A stretch of DNA of 60,000 bases from assembly GCF_963678635.1 (NCBI RefSeq), contig NC_087070.1, positions 25,540,007 to 25,600,006 of the forward strand, written 5' to 3'. Both the position numbers and the translations under genes were made by a program. Source of the DNA: Symsagittifera roscoffensis. Its lineage: Eukaryota > Xenacoelomorpha > Acoela > Convolutidae. Below are positions 21,601-30,570 of this stretch, one piece after another. Within the stretch, counting starts at the first letter, position 1; each line of letters opens with the position of its first letter. Under the pieces are notes generated by a model. The model was not told the DNA's origin. It searched no databases and saw only the letters and a program-made list of their open reading frames with translations.

Positions 21601-24600
21601 AAGGATGTGCCGTGAAACTTAGAAGCCCCATTAAGGACTCGGCGCACATTACCCGGCTTATTCGGATTTACGACGGGATGGTGCGGAAGATACCACTCGC
21701 GATCGGAACGCTTACGTGGATCATGCGGTTCGACGGTAACGACATAGCCTTTCCTAATGTCCTCTCTAATTGTTTCTGCGTATCTTTCGCGCAGCTCAGG
21801 GTCTTTACTTAACCTTCTCTCCAATGATTTAAATTGGGCGAGTGACGAGTAATAATTGTTTGGTAGACTGACATTACTATCAATCCAAAGCATAGGCACA
21901 ATGTATCTTTCGCCATTGTGAACGGTTTCAGAATTGAGGATGGATAAAGCATGTTTATCCGCGGCGGAACGGGCATCGACTTGTTTGAAAGCACCATACG
22001 ATTCCAACTCGTACCAGGATTTTATCTGGTCGGTCAGAGAAGAATCTTCAACAACACACTTGAAACACGAAGAAGTAGAATTACCGGACGGCGGCAACGG
22101 ACCACTTAAGACCCAACCTATCGGTAGGCGAACGGAACACGGTGAGTTTTTATCATCTCCCAAGATGAACTCAATGGGTCTAACGGCGTGGTAGTAGTCT
22201 TGTCCGATAATAACTTCAACGTCCTCATAAGTATATTGAATGGGCTTAATAGGTGCTAATTGTGGATATTTATTCTGCAAATCAGCAATATTGATTAATT
22301 CGGAACCAATCCGAATGTTGTCTTTAACATATGCACAGAGAGAAAATACGAAATCACTATTGTTCGGCTCGGAGGAAACTGTAAACTTGACCCTCTGAGT
22401 CTCAACAACGGTGGTCGAATTGAAACCACTAATTGACAAGTTAACGGGCTCCCCTACTAAGCCGAGACGGTTTACGAGTGACGAAGACACCCAGGAGTGA
22501 GTCGATGCACTATCACAAAGAACCAACGTCAGGAGACTGGTTACATCCGAGGATACACCAAGTGTTGCAATTGGCAACAACCCTTTAGAAGATTCAATGT
22601 CATGTACATCACTAACAGCGGCATGGGTGGAAGTGTTTGTATTATCCTTGGATTTGTTTGTTCCAGCCTTATTCGAGACCTTCGAATTTTCCTTCCGAGG
22701 AAATATTCTTTCGGCTCCATGGAGCAAGACATTATGTGTGCTATCACACTCTGGCTTCGGGCACTTTTTTGCTCTAGAACATTGCCGGAAACTATGATTG
22801 CCATTGAGACAAGCGAAGCAAAGTTTCTGTTCAGCTACGTATTTTGCTCGCTGAGTAGCATTCTTTTCCTTAAAAACAGCACAATTCCACAATGCATGAC
22901 TACCCTTACACAAAACGCACGGCGGAAACTTAGACTTATCCTGAGCCTTACTAGTTACCTGGCTATTGGCTGCAAAAACTTTGGTTGTTTTTGGTTTAAC
23001 CGGTTCTTCGTTTTTTGCCTTAGAGCTGAGTAAACGTAATCTTTCATGCCCCTCGGCCTTTTCTTTCAACCAGTTGTTAAAGTCTAAGAGTGTTGGTCGC
23101 TGCCAATTATGTCTAACAGTATGCATTGACCAAGCCTCCTTGAGGTTAGGCGGAAGTTTACTAACAGCTTGGTTTAACAGGTTAACACTCTTTAGATCAT
23201 CGTTGAAACACAATGATTTGAAAACTGCTACGAGGCCAGATATGGCAGAGGAGAAACTAATGACATTTTCCGAATTGTGCATCTTAAGTGGAGGAAAAGT
23301 ATTCAGCTTATCAAGATGCGCACCAACAATGGCATGTGGTTGCCCAAACTTCCGTTGCAAGGTGGCCAGTGCATCCTTGTACATAACGCCACTATAACTA
23401 AACTCCGCAATTGCGGTTTTTGCTTTGCCTGTGACGAGCGTTTTTAAGTATGTCAATTTCGTATCATCGGTGAGAACAGCGGAATCAACGGTGGACTTAA
23501 ACTGACCAAACCATTCGTGCCAATTTAACGGGTTGCCGTCAAACTGGGCTAACTTCCATTCAGGAAGATGATCTTTGCGGCTATGCATTAATAATTCCGC
23601 CAATTCACGAGCGGAGAGAGGTCGATCCGATGAACAAACTTGGTTCGGATAAGCGGGAGACGGTGCGTAGTCTTCGTTGACTGGCTGATAACCAGTATTA
23701 GTTTGATTGACAAAATGCGGAACATGTTGTGGATGAACTGGGGGAGTATTAAAATACACAGTCCCACCACTAGCATACGGAGCGGCGGTGTTACACGATG
23801 GGACAATAGTTGTCACATTAGAAAAAATGTTTCCAGCATTACAACACTGAGCACGCGTGACGATTGGAGTTGTAGCTGCCAATCGCCATAAGTTTGCATC
23901 ACTTGTGTAGTAATCGTTGATATTAGGTGACACAGTATGCGGAACAAAGGGAAGATTATGTTGCGTCTGGACTGGCGCTGCATGGCAATTAGGTGCCGAA
24001 AAGCAAACCGGCGTTGGGTTTACTCCAGAAGATGAGAAGCCACCGCCAGCAAATGCAGGCGACAAAGAAACAAAACCAGAACCGGGTTGGGCCGGTAACA
24101 TTGGGACAGGTAATGATTCCGGTTGCGCGATGGCAAAACTACCATTAGTTATGTTTGAACTCATGGTCTGTAAAGGAACAGCCGACGGTGTTGGTAACAC
24201 GTGTGCACTAGAATGCATATTGTTAACTGGGAATGGAACAGAGGCTGGGAATGAAACAGAAGCTTGCAATGGCAAAAGGCTTGCACTGCCAAATCGAGGC
24301 ATAGCCCGATGTCCATAACTATGGATTCCAGGGTCACTCAATGCTGTGTGCTCATGGTTATGACTATTACTGGTGTGAATTGCATGAGCAAGGAGGGCGG
24401 AAGTCGTCGGTCCTGACGAAATGGGTACATGAGTGAAGGCCTGCAAACCTGGCGCACTAGCAACGTCGGGAGGTGCTTGTGAACTAACAGAGTCTACCCA
24501 ATCATTAGTTCGATCGGTTGCTACCTTTGAAATAGGTTGACTTACTCCTGTTAAGTTACTTTCCGCTACCTTCTCGCTAACCTCAGATGATTTGTCCTCA

Positions 24601-25349
24601 AGTTCAAACGCTTTCAATTCCATTTCAATTAGTTGCTTTTTATGATTTTCAGCCAATTGCTCTAGTTCCAGCTGACTTTGTTCGAACTTAAGACGGTTCT
24701 CTTGCTCTTTAAGTCTTAAAGACACTTGATACTGCCTTTCCAGCTCCTCATGGCGTCGTTTTACTAAAGCTAACTCATGCCGTTTCTCACTTGATGACAT
24801 AGTGCGAACAGTCGACGTATGACGAGTGGAAGAAGATTTATCAGACTTATGTGAGTCAAGCTTTCTACTATCCTTAGACTGATTAGAGACCTTAGACCTG
24901 TTTTCAGATACTCGTGCTGCTGAATCACTTGTTTTGTGCGAGCGTGAGGATGTCTCAGACCTAGTGTGTTGTAAAGATCCCTTGCTCCCTGTAATGCCGG
25001 CTGCTGGAAATGACGAAGGTTCAAGGCTCATCTTGTAACTCTGAGCTTCGTGCATTACTTTATCGTTCATTTCGGTTACTTTCTTAAGCCAAAGGTCTTG
25101 CTGAGCAATAATTTTTTCAGGATTTTCCGTTTTTTCCGCTAACCTAAATAATTGCTCATTGACGTCGACAGCTTTTTCCAACGCAATTTTACATTTGTAA
25201 ACAGCATTATCAATTTTTGTAGTGCGACTATTATTCTCAATGTACTCAAGTAATAATGAGTGACCTTTAAGCAGCTCATTTTCTAGATTTAGACGGGTTT
25301 CGAATAACTTGCGTATCTTACTTTGGAATTTTTTGTCCATGTTTTTCAC
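18663..25349 (-). CDS. BEL/Pao Gag-Pol polyprotein, 2228 residues, intact
   Basis: A coiled-coil, charged N-terminus (residues 1-260) is followed by a Ser/Pro/His-rich linker (260-575). The BEL-type Gag domain (about 590-770) comes next, then zinc knuckles (CVLCKGSHALWNC at 811-823, CFACLNGNHSFRQC at 844-857). The aspartic protease has CDSAST at 945-950, with Ala where Gly is usual. RT (about 1215-1460) has Asp1281 and YMDD at 1357-1360. RNase H (about 1535-1665) shows Asp1541, Glu1586, Asp1616 and a late Asp. Integrase has a His/Cys zinc site (His1860-1865, Cys1895/1898) and acids Asp1931, Asp1993 and Glu2042, followed by the BEL C-terminal domain (2090-2210). All catalytic residues are present. 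The start is MKNMDKK at 25349; Met4 is an alternative. The purine tract encodes the last Gly/Glu residues, and the stop codon lies within the 3' LTR. Confidence 0.95.
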   Translation of the reverse strand: MKNMDKKFQSKIRKLFETRLNLENELLKGHSLLLEYIENNSRTTKIDNAVYKCKIALEKAVDVNEQLFRLAEKTENPEKIIAQQDLWLKKVTEMNDKVMHEAQSYKMSLEPSSFPAAGITGSKGSLQHTRSETSSRSHKTSDSAARVSENRSKVSNQSKDSRKLDSHKSDKSSSTRHTSTVRTMSSSEKRHELALVKRRHEELERQYQVSLRLKEQENRLKFEQSQLELEQLAENHKKQLIEMELKAFELEDKSSEVSEKVAESNLTGVSQPISKVATDRTNDWVDSVSSQAPPDVASAPGLQAFTHVPISSGPTTSALLAHAIHTSNSHNHEHTALSDPGIHSYGHRAMPRFGSASLLPLQASVSFPASVPFPVNNMHSSAHVLPTPSAVPLQTMSSNITNGSFAIAQPESLPVPMLPAQPGSGFVSLSPAFAGGGFSSSGVNPTPVCFSAPNCHAAPVQTQHNLPFVPHTVSPNINDYYTSDANLWRLAATTPIVTRAQCCNAGNIFSNVTTIVPSCNTAAPYASGGTVYFNTPPVHPQHVPHFVNQTNTGYQPVNEDYAPSPAYPNQVCSSDRPLSARELAELLMHSRKDHLPEWKLAQFDGNPLNWHEWFGQFKSTVDSAVLTDDTKLTYLKTLVTGKAKTAIAEFSYSGVMYKDALATLQRKFGQPHAIVGAHLDKLNTFPPLKMHNSENVISFSSAISGLVAVFKSLCFNDDLKSVNLLNQAVSKLPPNLKEAWSMHTVRHNWQRPTLLDFNNWLKEKAEGHERLRLLSSKAKNEEPVKPKTTKVFAANSQVTSKAQDKSKFPPCVLCKGSHALWNCAVFKEKNATQRAKYVAEQKLCFACLNGNHSFRQCSRAKKCPKPECDSTHNVLLHGAERIFPRKENSKVSNKAGTNKSKDNTNTSTHAAVSDVHDIESSKGLLPIATLGVSSDVTSLLTLVLCDSASTHSWVSSSLVNRLGLVGEPVNLSISGFNSTTVVETQRVKFTVSSEPNNSDFVFSLCAYVKDNIRIGSELINIADLQNKYPQLAPIKPIQYTYEDVEVIIGQDYYHAVRPIEFILGDDKNSPCSVRLPIGWVLSGPLPPSGNSTSSCFKCVVEDSSLTDQIKSWYELESYGAFKQVDARSAADKHALSILNSETVHNGERYIVPMLWIDSNVSLPNNYYSSLAQFKSLERRLSKDPELRERYAETIREDIRKGYVVTVEPHDPRKRSDREWYLPHHPVVNPNKPGNVRRVLNGASKFHGTSLNKSILVGPDLLQNLILVLLRFRQHKYAVSADIEGIFLQVGVLARDQISLRFLWREDTTSDVVVHQYTRHIFGARDSPTCANFALRKTATDNMSTYPEAASVVNEKFYMDDYLDSFENVTQAIKTSRDLVSLLKLGGFNLTKFVSNADEITSAMNPEESETSSSPIKEICNGAEQSSHVLGLKWDHVKDTLVVSRGVDRPLDKALTQRTVLSFVSSVFDPVGLVAPYTVRARLLLKDIWKISGQSWDDELPEDIRDKFLEWHSGLPLLGQLTIPRCYFTEPVDQIELHMFGDSSQDVFCAVGFLRARLASSHKTQISFIFGKARVAPMKALSIPKLELQAALLATRLKDDILTALTVSINHVFMWTDSTTVLQWLNSTEKLPVFVANRVGEILESTTIDEWHHVLSGDNPADTGTRGISSEALKDSSWVIGPSILRTTDWPFIPDERVINKIRLKGPSCDVDNCLETSSSFVTDVTSIKHPEHGFNWERFSSFTKCKRVVAFMLRALPSHKHFRGKDLRITDPTELDIAESKLIHLAQMESFPVELKTLTAGKPIKNSSKIATYSPFIGPAGIIRSTGRIVRLVDTEFDTKHPIILDARHTLVRLLARSLHHKHFHQGLDYMRSVLIMKYAILGLRRLLRSIENQCVTCRKRKASTIQPIMSDLPVERLGYKQPPFNHTGVDYFGPLYVPVRRSTEKRWGFLFTCLTTRAVHLEIVPSLDTSSCVMGIERFVARRGTPSTIWSDNGTNFVGAEKELLACIKSWNGMAPTIFAHKGVTWKFNPPGAPHHGGSSERLVRSVKRVLYDILGSRRVTEEVLGTTLCLVEQALNSKPITPVSTDSRELEALTPNHFLLGQHATSFPSLLPGEHFDHKKRYVRAQSYANAIWSRWLREYVPSNKRVKWHTHSDFTLKTGDLVWVIEPDSPRGYYPLARIVKLNYGQDGCARSALVKTATREVTRPTVKLAPVLPSSGGEDVAMQM
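18682..18693 (-). promoter_or_regulatory. Polypurine tract of the BEL element
   Basis: In the sense direction AGGGGGGGAGGA abuts the 3' LTR exactly. It is the expected primer for plus-strand synthesis. Unusually, it lies inside the gag-pol reading frame. Confidence 0.9.
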
Positions 25350-25433
25350 AAATTGACAAAATTCTACGGATGCTCACTTATAGAAAACAATCAATAAAAT
25401 GAGATACTGTTTTGGTACGTAATCAAATTTGCA

Positions 25434-26171
25434 TTAATAAATCAACATTAGCTTACAAGACGGGGGAACTTGACGTCTCAAAGCTTCTACCTGAAGCCTA
25501 TTTCTTATAGCTTTCCGAGCTTTGAGGGGTAAGCGGTTTCGCTTCTTACGTGCCTTAAGGATTTTAAGATTAGCGCTATAACGCCTTAGAAGGAGGAGAG
25601 TCTTTAACTCAAGGGAAGGAGGCTGGTGAAGCTCTTTGTACTTCTCAATTAGTACCTGGTCCTTAGCCTTACGCTTAGAGATAAAGTCTTTAACGACGTT
25701 GAGAACGAGAATACCTGTTGAACCTAAGCTTTCCTCTATATCCTCGGTTCCGTTCCGTCTACAGTATACGATCGCACAAATGTTTGTCCTATACCTTAAT
25801 AACAAATTGACAAGTTGCTCACTACTCAGCTTGCGGTTATTGTTGCTGCGGTGCCTACTTATCGAGTTATTAATGGCGTCGTGCCAAATTACAAGGTCGT
25901 TACGGTGCGACAAGTAGTGATGAAGGTAGTATTGTATCGTTTTCTGAGAGTCCCTAGCGTTAAAGTTCAAACTTAAACCTGGCTTCGTAAAGCAAGTATC
26001 TTTGACGCGCTTCTGGGACGGAGCGGGAAGTTTTCGGAGCGCGTGATCCAAAGAACTAGCTCCTAGAATGAATACCATACACTTAGGGGACCTATGCGAC
26101 GGCTTCGTTACGCTTAAGTACCAATGGGGTTGGAAAATTAAGTAGGTCGGTTGAACTCCAACAACACACAC
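25434..26171 (-). CDS. BEL accessory ORF upstream of gag-pol, 245 residues, possible SGNH/GDSL-like fold
   Basis: An uninterrupted ORF in the 5' part of the element, 84 bp before gag-pol and on the same strand. Residues 31-42 read CMVFILGASSLD, a hydrophobic strand followed by a Ser-Asp turn like the nucleophile block of SGNH hydrolases. Residues 92-103 (DLVIWHDAINNS) and 133-138 (AIVYCR) look like further central strands with the family's loop Asn. I see no clear C-terminal DxxH pair, so activity is doubtful. The C-terminal 45 residues are strongly basic (ARKKRNR, LKARKAIRNR), suggesting nucleic-acid binding. Most BEL elements have a single ORF, so this is an extra gene. The ATG chosen is the first in frame; a start near residue 32 would also keep the domain. 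Function is inferred only from motifs. Confidence 0.6.
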   Translation of the reverse strand: MCVVGVQPTYLIFQPHWYLSVTKPSHRSPKCMVFILGASSLDHALRKLPAPSQKRVKDTCFTKPGLSLNFNARDSQKTIQYYLHHYLSHRNDLVIWHDAINNSISRHRSNNNRKLSSEQLVNLLLRYRTNICAIVYCRRNGTEDIEESLGSTGILVLNVVKDFISKRKAKDQVLIEKYKELHQPPSLELKTLLLLRRYSANLKILKARKKRNRLPLKARKAIRNRLQVEALRRQVPPSCKLMLIY

Positions 26172-26440
26172 GGAGTAAACCTGAGGATGAAAGAATTCAA
26201 CTTAACTCACTTAATATCACCGTTTCTGACCACTTAACTTTACTGTCACGCAACGAAGTCAATAATCTGACGAGCTGAAACGGCTTTGTTTTACTCGAAG
26301 CGAACTGGCTTTCAGTTTCACCAATGGTGGGTGGGGGATCAGGCAAATTGGTTAAGTTCCAACAACACACGCGGAAGAAACCTGAGGATGAAAAAACTCA
26401 ACTTAATTTGCCTGATATTTCGCTACCAGACCACTTAACA
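26142..26440 (-). repeat. Two diverged ~95-bp direct repeats in the BEL leader
   Basis: 26142-26239 and 26347-26440 share CCAACAACACACRCGGA, AACCTGAGGATGAAA and GACCACTTAAC in the same order, with a spacer of about 107 bp. The start codon of the accessory ORF lies in the left copy. They may be duplicated leader or splice-control sequence; no role is visible. Confidence 0.65.
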
Positions 26441-27088
26441 TAAGGTTGGTGTCATCTTACAGCACAGTTTCGCAGAATTCTGGAGACGTTTTGAGGATTT
26501 TTTGGCAATTTTTTACTTTTTATACAAAATTTTTTCAGAAAATTTTGGTCAGTAGATTCGAGTCATAAACCAATCCAAAAAACTAGTCCAGTACCTTTTG
26601 TCTATGTTCCGATTTCACTGATTAATATTCCGTTCACATATATCCAAAAATTTTTGGTATCGATAAAAAATGTCAAGTCAGTTTGTCTATGTACCGACTG
26701 TAAGATATTTCAGTTCAACGGAACTGTCCAAAAATTTTGGGTATTGAGAAAAATTACCGAGGGCTAGCTTGCGGGGAAATTTCTAGCATATATGACATCG
26801 TGACACAATTTTATACCACAATTTGAAAGTTTTAAACTAGTCGAGTCTTACAGTTTTAATTGGAGATTGGCGACACCGGGAAAAAACCAAAACTTCGGGT
26901 GTCGAGAAAAATACAGCTCCACTTCGCCCAAAAGTCAACAATCAGGACACCTGAACAGGCCTCTCTTCCGCCAGTCTGCTCTTTCTCCTGTCTGCTGTAT
27001 CGTCTGTCGGCTCTTTTGGCCAATCGCTCACTTTCGTCAAGTAAACTCTTTGACGAGTTTCGGCCAATTCGGTACTCTGATGTTTCGT
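26441..27088 (-). other. BEL 5' leader, no gene recognised
   Basis: Noncoding sequence between the repeat array and the leader duplication. Open frames at 26856-27436 run through the repeat array in several frames and look like products of its composition, not genes. Confidence 0.5.
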
Positions 27089-27300
27089 ATTTTCGACCAA
27101 ACGCCCACTTTCGGCCAAACGCCCAATTTCGGCCAACTGGTATCTGGTATTTTCGGCCAAACGCCCACTTTCGGCCAACTGTATGTGGTGTTTTCGGCCA
27201 AACGCCCACTTTCGGCCAACTGGTTGTGGTATTTTCGGCCAAACGATCACTTTCGGCCAACTGGTTATGTGGTATTTTCGGCCAAACACAAAATTCAGCC
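27089..27300 (-). repeat. Tandem array of ~41-44-bp units in the BEL leader
   Basis: About 4.5 units of the plus-strand pattern TATTTTCGGCCAAACG, CCCACTTTCGGCCAACTG, then a variable GTATGTGG-like link. Each unit contains two TTTCGGCCAA words. On the sense strand each unit shows CAGTTGGCCGA, identical to 11 bases of the tRNA-like module in the LTR. The array lies about 140 bp downstream of the primer-binding site. Confidence 0.85.
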
Positions 27301-27416
27301 TGGTGATCACTGAAGTTGAAATAGGCCAAATAAAACACTCGTCGTGTCTCTCGTGTTGCAAAACTACTCTCGTTTTGCAATACTCGTGTTGCAATCTAGA
27401 AAGGGAATTATCATCG

Positions 27417-27435
27417 AGTCCCTTGTGGGGCGCCA
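27417..27435 (-). promoter_or_regulatory. tRNA primer-binding site of the BEL element
   Basis: Three bases inside the 5' LTR, the sense strand reads TGGCGCCCCACAAGGGACT. TGG opens the site as expected for pairing with a tRNA CCA end. I do not assign the tRNA. Confidence 0.85.
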
Positions 27436-27438
27436 AAA

Positions 27439-27875
27439 TGTGCGCTCAATCTGAAAAAACTGTATAAGACAAATTAAATTATGAGTATTTTTCGGTAAAC
27501 ACACATAACAAGAAATAAGCAATGTCAACGGTTTGCATAATCAAGATCACAAAATCAACTTGTTTCGGTACAACTCGTTTTTGAGAGAATTTCGCGCAAG
27601 CTAGCCACAAGAACCGGTCGGTAATGTCCTTGAGACAAATTGCTCTTTTTGGCGGTCAACCTTAATCAAGGCTGAACCGAATTAGAACCAAAAAACAGTT
27701 AAAATAGGATGTAACCCCCGTTTTTAGTATATTAATACATGGGCAGGTGGGGGACTCGAACCTACGTCAACTGTTAACCTATATAATCGGCGTTATGGTA
27801 GCTTAGGCCACTCGGCCAACTGAGCTTATTTTATATGCATCTATACTTGTTTTATTCTACATTTGCATTGCAACA
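27439..27875 (-). repeat. 5' LTR of the BEL element, with promoter and tRNA-like module
   Basis: Identical by eye to 18245-18681 over all 437 bp. It contains the TATA-type promoter used for full-length RNA and the second copy of the A box/B box module (about 27741-27825). Confidence 0.95.
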
Positions 27876-30234
27876 AGTTTCGTGATCTATCGTTTGAATA
27901 GTGTCTATTCCTAGAACATGAAGGAGAACTGGTATCAAAAAAATCTGTTCTGTTTGAATTTGATCGTGAATGGTTATTTCTATACTGATTATTTTGGCTA
28001 TTTGATCGACTATATCTATTTTCTGGAAAATTTCGTGAATTTTTTTGTTCTGGTGATCTACCTCTATAATTAGGATTACAGGGTGATTGATTTCTTGAAT
28101 AATTTGAATTATTTGGAAGTGGTTTACCAGAGCTATTATTAATAGGTATGTTTTTGTTGGGTCATTTTTGGTCTTTTTTCATATATTGACAGAATTAATT
28201 ATTTGGTTCTTTGTTTTTTTTTGTGATTTGTTTTGGTTATCTTGTTGTTTTTGTCTACATTCGGCAATACTATGTCCGTATCTTTGGCAATAATTACACC
28301 ATTTCTTGAAAGATATTTTACCTTTAACATTTGGGTTTTTCTCATTTCTATTTAAAATTTCAGTGATTTTTTCAGTTAAGTCTACATCTGAATCTTTTAT
28401 TTTGTTTATATGTGTAGTATTTGTTTCGATTCTATTGACGTATTGTAGTTTAAGGTTTTCTGTTTCTTCGAGTTTCATAGTGATTTCTGCTTGTTCTAGT
28501 TTATAGTGATTTCTGCTTGTTCTATTTTCCTTAATTGGGGTGTTAGAGTGAGCATTAAAATTTCTGTCATTTTCGTGTTTTTATAATCATGGGTGTTAAG
28601 TGAATATGCTTTTCGAACTAGTGTTTCAATTCGAACTGCCAATTGTTTAATTGTTTCGTTTGGTAGTCTACGAATTTCGTTACATAAAACACTTTGATGT
28701 TGTTTGTTTCTTTCGGAGTCAAACTTTTTTTGAAAATTTTTGTGTGAATCTTTTCCAATCTGTTTTTATTTCTATAGGTAAAACTGAAAACCATTTCTGA
28801 GCTGCGCCATCCAGTGTTGTTTGTTTTAACGCTGTGCATCTATGTATCCAATTTTGGTGAAGTGGCGTATTAATTAGTTCAGGTCCTATATTTAAAATTA
28901 AATTTGCTGTGACTGCATTTAAAAAATCTTCTACGGAGTATTCAGGGTCTGTACCTATAAATACCATCAATGGTTTATTTGATGTGATTGATGATCCACC
29001 CATTAGGTATGGATTCATTGTCATTTGTAGTGATTCTGCGGCATTTGGAAATTTGTAAAAATTTTGTAGTTGATCTTGTGTTATTTCGTGTTGTTGTAAA
29101 TAATACGGTAATGGTATTTCATTTTGCATTTGTGTTGGTTAATAAGAATGCATAAAGGCTGGGTTTTGTGATTGTACTGGTTGACAGAATTGTGTGCTTG
29201 GTTGATTTTGTATGTTCATCGGTTGATATGTTTGTATATTAGCTAATTTTTGTGGGTGACATTTTATATTTTGAGATACTTGATTTTCTCGAGGTTTTTG
29301 TGTACGATATTTTTTCAAATTTTTTCTTGTTGTACAAGGGTTGATTTTAAGCTATTCTTTTGTCTTCTATCAGGTAAAAATGATTTTAATTCAATGGTGT
29401 TGCATCTATCGTAAGTGGAAATACCTTTACATAGTCTTTCTGAATAGAAATTGCACTGATTGCTTGACTTGAGATGTCTATCGGTATGTTCAGAAATACT
29501 GGATGAGACCATTCAGGGTCCCAAATATAGTCTGATTGTTCTGCAATGATAGTGTCGTCATTGGTACTTTGAGGTCTGAAATTTTTTCTTGCTTGTGCAA
29601 TTAAATCAATATTATGTGCAAATAATCAATTATGAACCATGCTAAAATTTTTTGTAAATCGTGTTTAACATTTTGTGAAATTTCATTGCTTGTAAAATTT
29701 TCATGGATTGTGTTTAAAAATGTTGAAAATGCTGCAATTTCATTTCTTACTTTCGGGTGTCTTGATGTTTGTACTGGTGATGTACTGTCAGTTCTTATAT
29801 GTTCTAGTATAGATACATAACTATATATTAGTGAAAAAACATCATTGGTGAATATTGAATTTGCTCTCTGTGAATTTTGGTGTTGTATGTTTTTAATGTA
29901 TTCTGTGAATATTTTTGAAATTTCTATGTCGAAATCGTCTGTTTGAATAACATGTTTGCTATGATATCTATTTTTTGTGCTGAGTTCTATGGTGTAGATT
30001 CCATATGAATTTGTTAGGTTACATATTCCTTTTAAATAACGATCGAAAATTTGTCTTTTGATTTTTACTTCTGGAAATTCTGCCTGCTTTACATGGGCTA
30101 ATTCCTTGTTCGAATACATTTGCATTTAAATTAGTACAAAATTGTCTTTGTCCTCTATCTTCAGTGAGTGAATTTATGATGAAAAGAAAAACAGAGTTTT
30201 CGTCTGGAATTTCATCACTTGGACTTTGGCTCAT
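27876..30234 (-). pseudogene. Gag of element A, right of the BEL insertion, broken
   Basis: The start MSQSPSDEIPDE (30234) is followed, after a frameshift near 30110-30125, by a helical matrix-like piece (29601-30125). A short piece follows (29315-29512). A capsid-like piece (28719-29129) contains VFIGTDPEYSVEDFLNAV and AAQKWFSVLP, and another (28179-28478) carries one zinc knuckle, CNYCQRYGHSIAEC (CX2CX4HX4C). The rest, to the BEL junction, is Asn/Arg/Ser-rich. Capsid plus a single CCHC knuckle is normal for gypsy gag. Frame changes occur at five or more points. Confidence 0.75.
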
Positions 30235-30252
30235 TTTTTCGTTTTATAACTG

Positions 30253-30570
30253 TCAGTGCGTAATGTTCAATTTATCTGATTGGCTGATTCCAATTGTATA
30301 AACGTACTGGTTTATTTTTGTATATCTTTTTTGTTCTTCTTTTTCCTTGTTTTGATGAAGGTAATGTGGCTTCTGAATCGGAAAATATAATTGGTCGTGA
30401 AAAGGGTAGTTTTTATTTACTGTTTCTTTTAGTTTGCAAAGTGCATCTAAATTACGGACTTCTGATTCGGAGACTGCGTTTCTTCGCTTTGAAAATATTT
30501 TCCGTATATTTCGTCTTTGTTTACTTATAATTTTTTTTGTTTGTTTGTCTTTTTGTTCGAATATATCCAA
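30253..30570 (-). pseudogene. Short basic ORF ahead of element A gag
   Basis: The 105-residue frame begins MDIFEQKDKQTKK and is Lys/Arg/Gln-rich. It is in the same frame as the gag start (30234) but separated from it by two stop codons. It may be an N-terminal gag extension cut by mutation, or a leader ORF. Not recognised; no comparison copy is in the window. Confidence 0.3.

Larger units (their letters stand above)
18245..27875 (-). mobile_element. Full-length young BEL/Pao LTR retrotransposon nested in element A
   Basis: The element is 9631 bp, bounded by two 437-bp LTRs that I find identical when read side by side. The flanks are AATTT (18240-18244) and AGTTT (27876-27880), an imperfect 5-bp target duplication. 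It contains a primer-binding site, a purine tract, an upstream accessory ORF and one uninterrupted gag-pol ORF. The domain order protease-RT-RNase H-integrase, together with BEL-type gag, protease and C-terminal domains, places it in BEL/Pao. GC content and codon use differ clearly from the decayed AT-rich surroundings. Identical LTRs and an intact ORF indicate a recent, possibly still active insertion. Confidence 0.93.

Noticed and set aside
19205-24318. Plus- and minus-strand ORFs of 60-178 codons inside the gag-pol span
   Set aside because: All overlap the intact 2228-residue frame and show no motif; they are shadows of a GC-richer coding sequence.
26856-27436. ORFs of 148-174 codons on both strands through the BEL leader array
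   Set aside because: The repeat unit lacks stops in several frames; overlapping frames on both strands are open for that reason alone.
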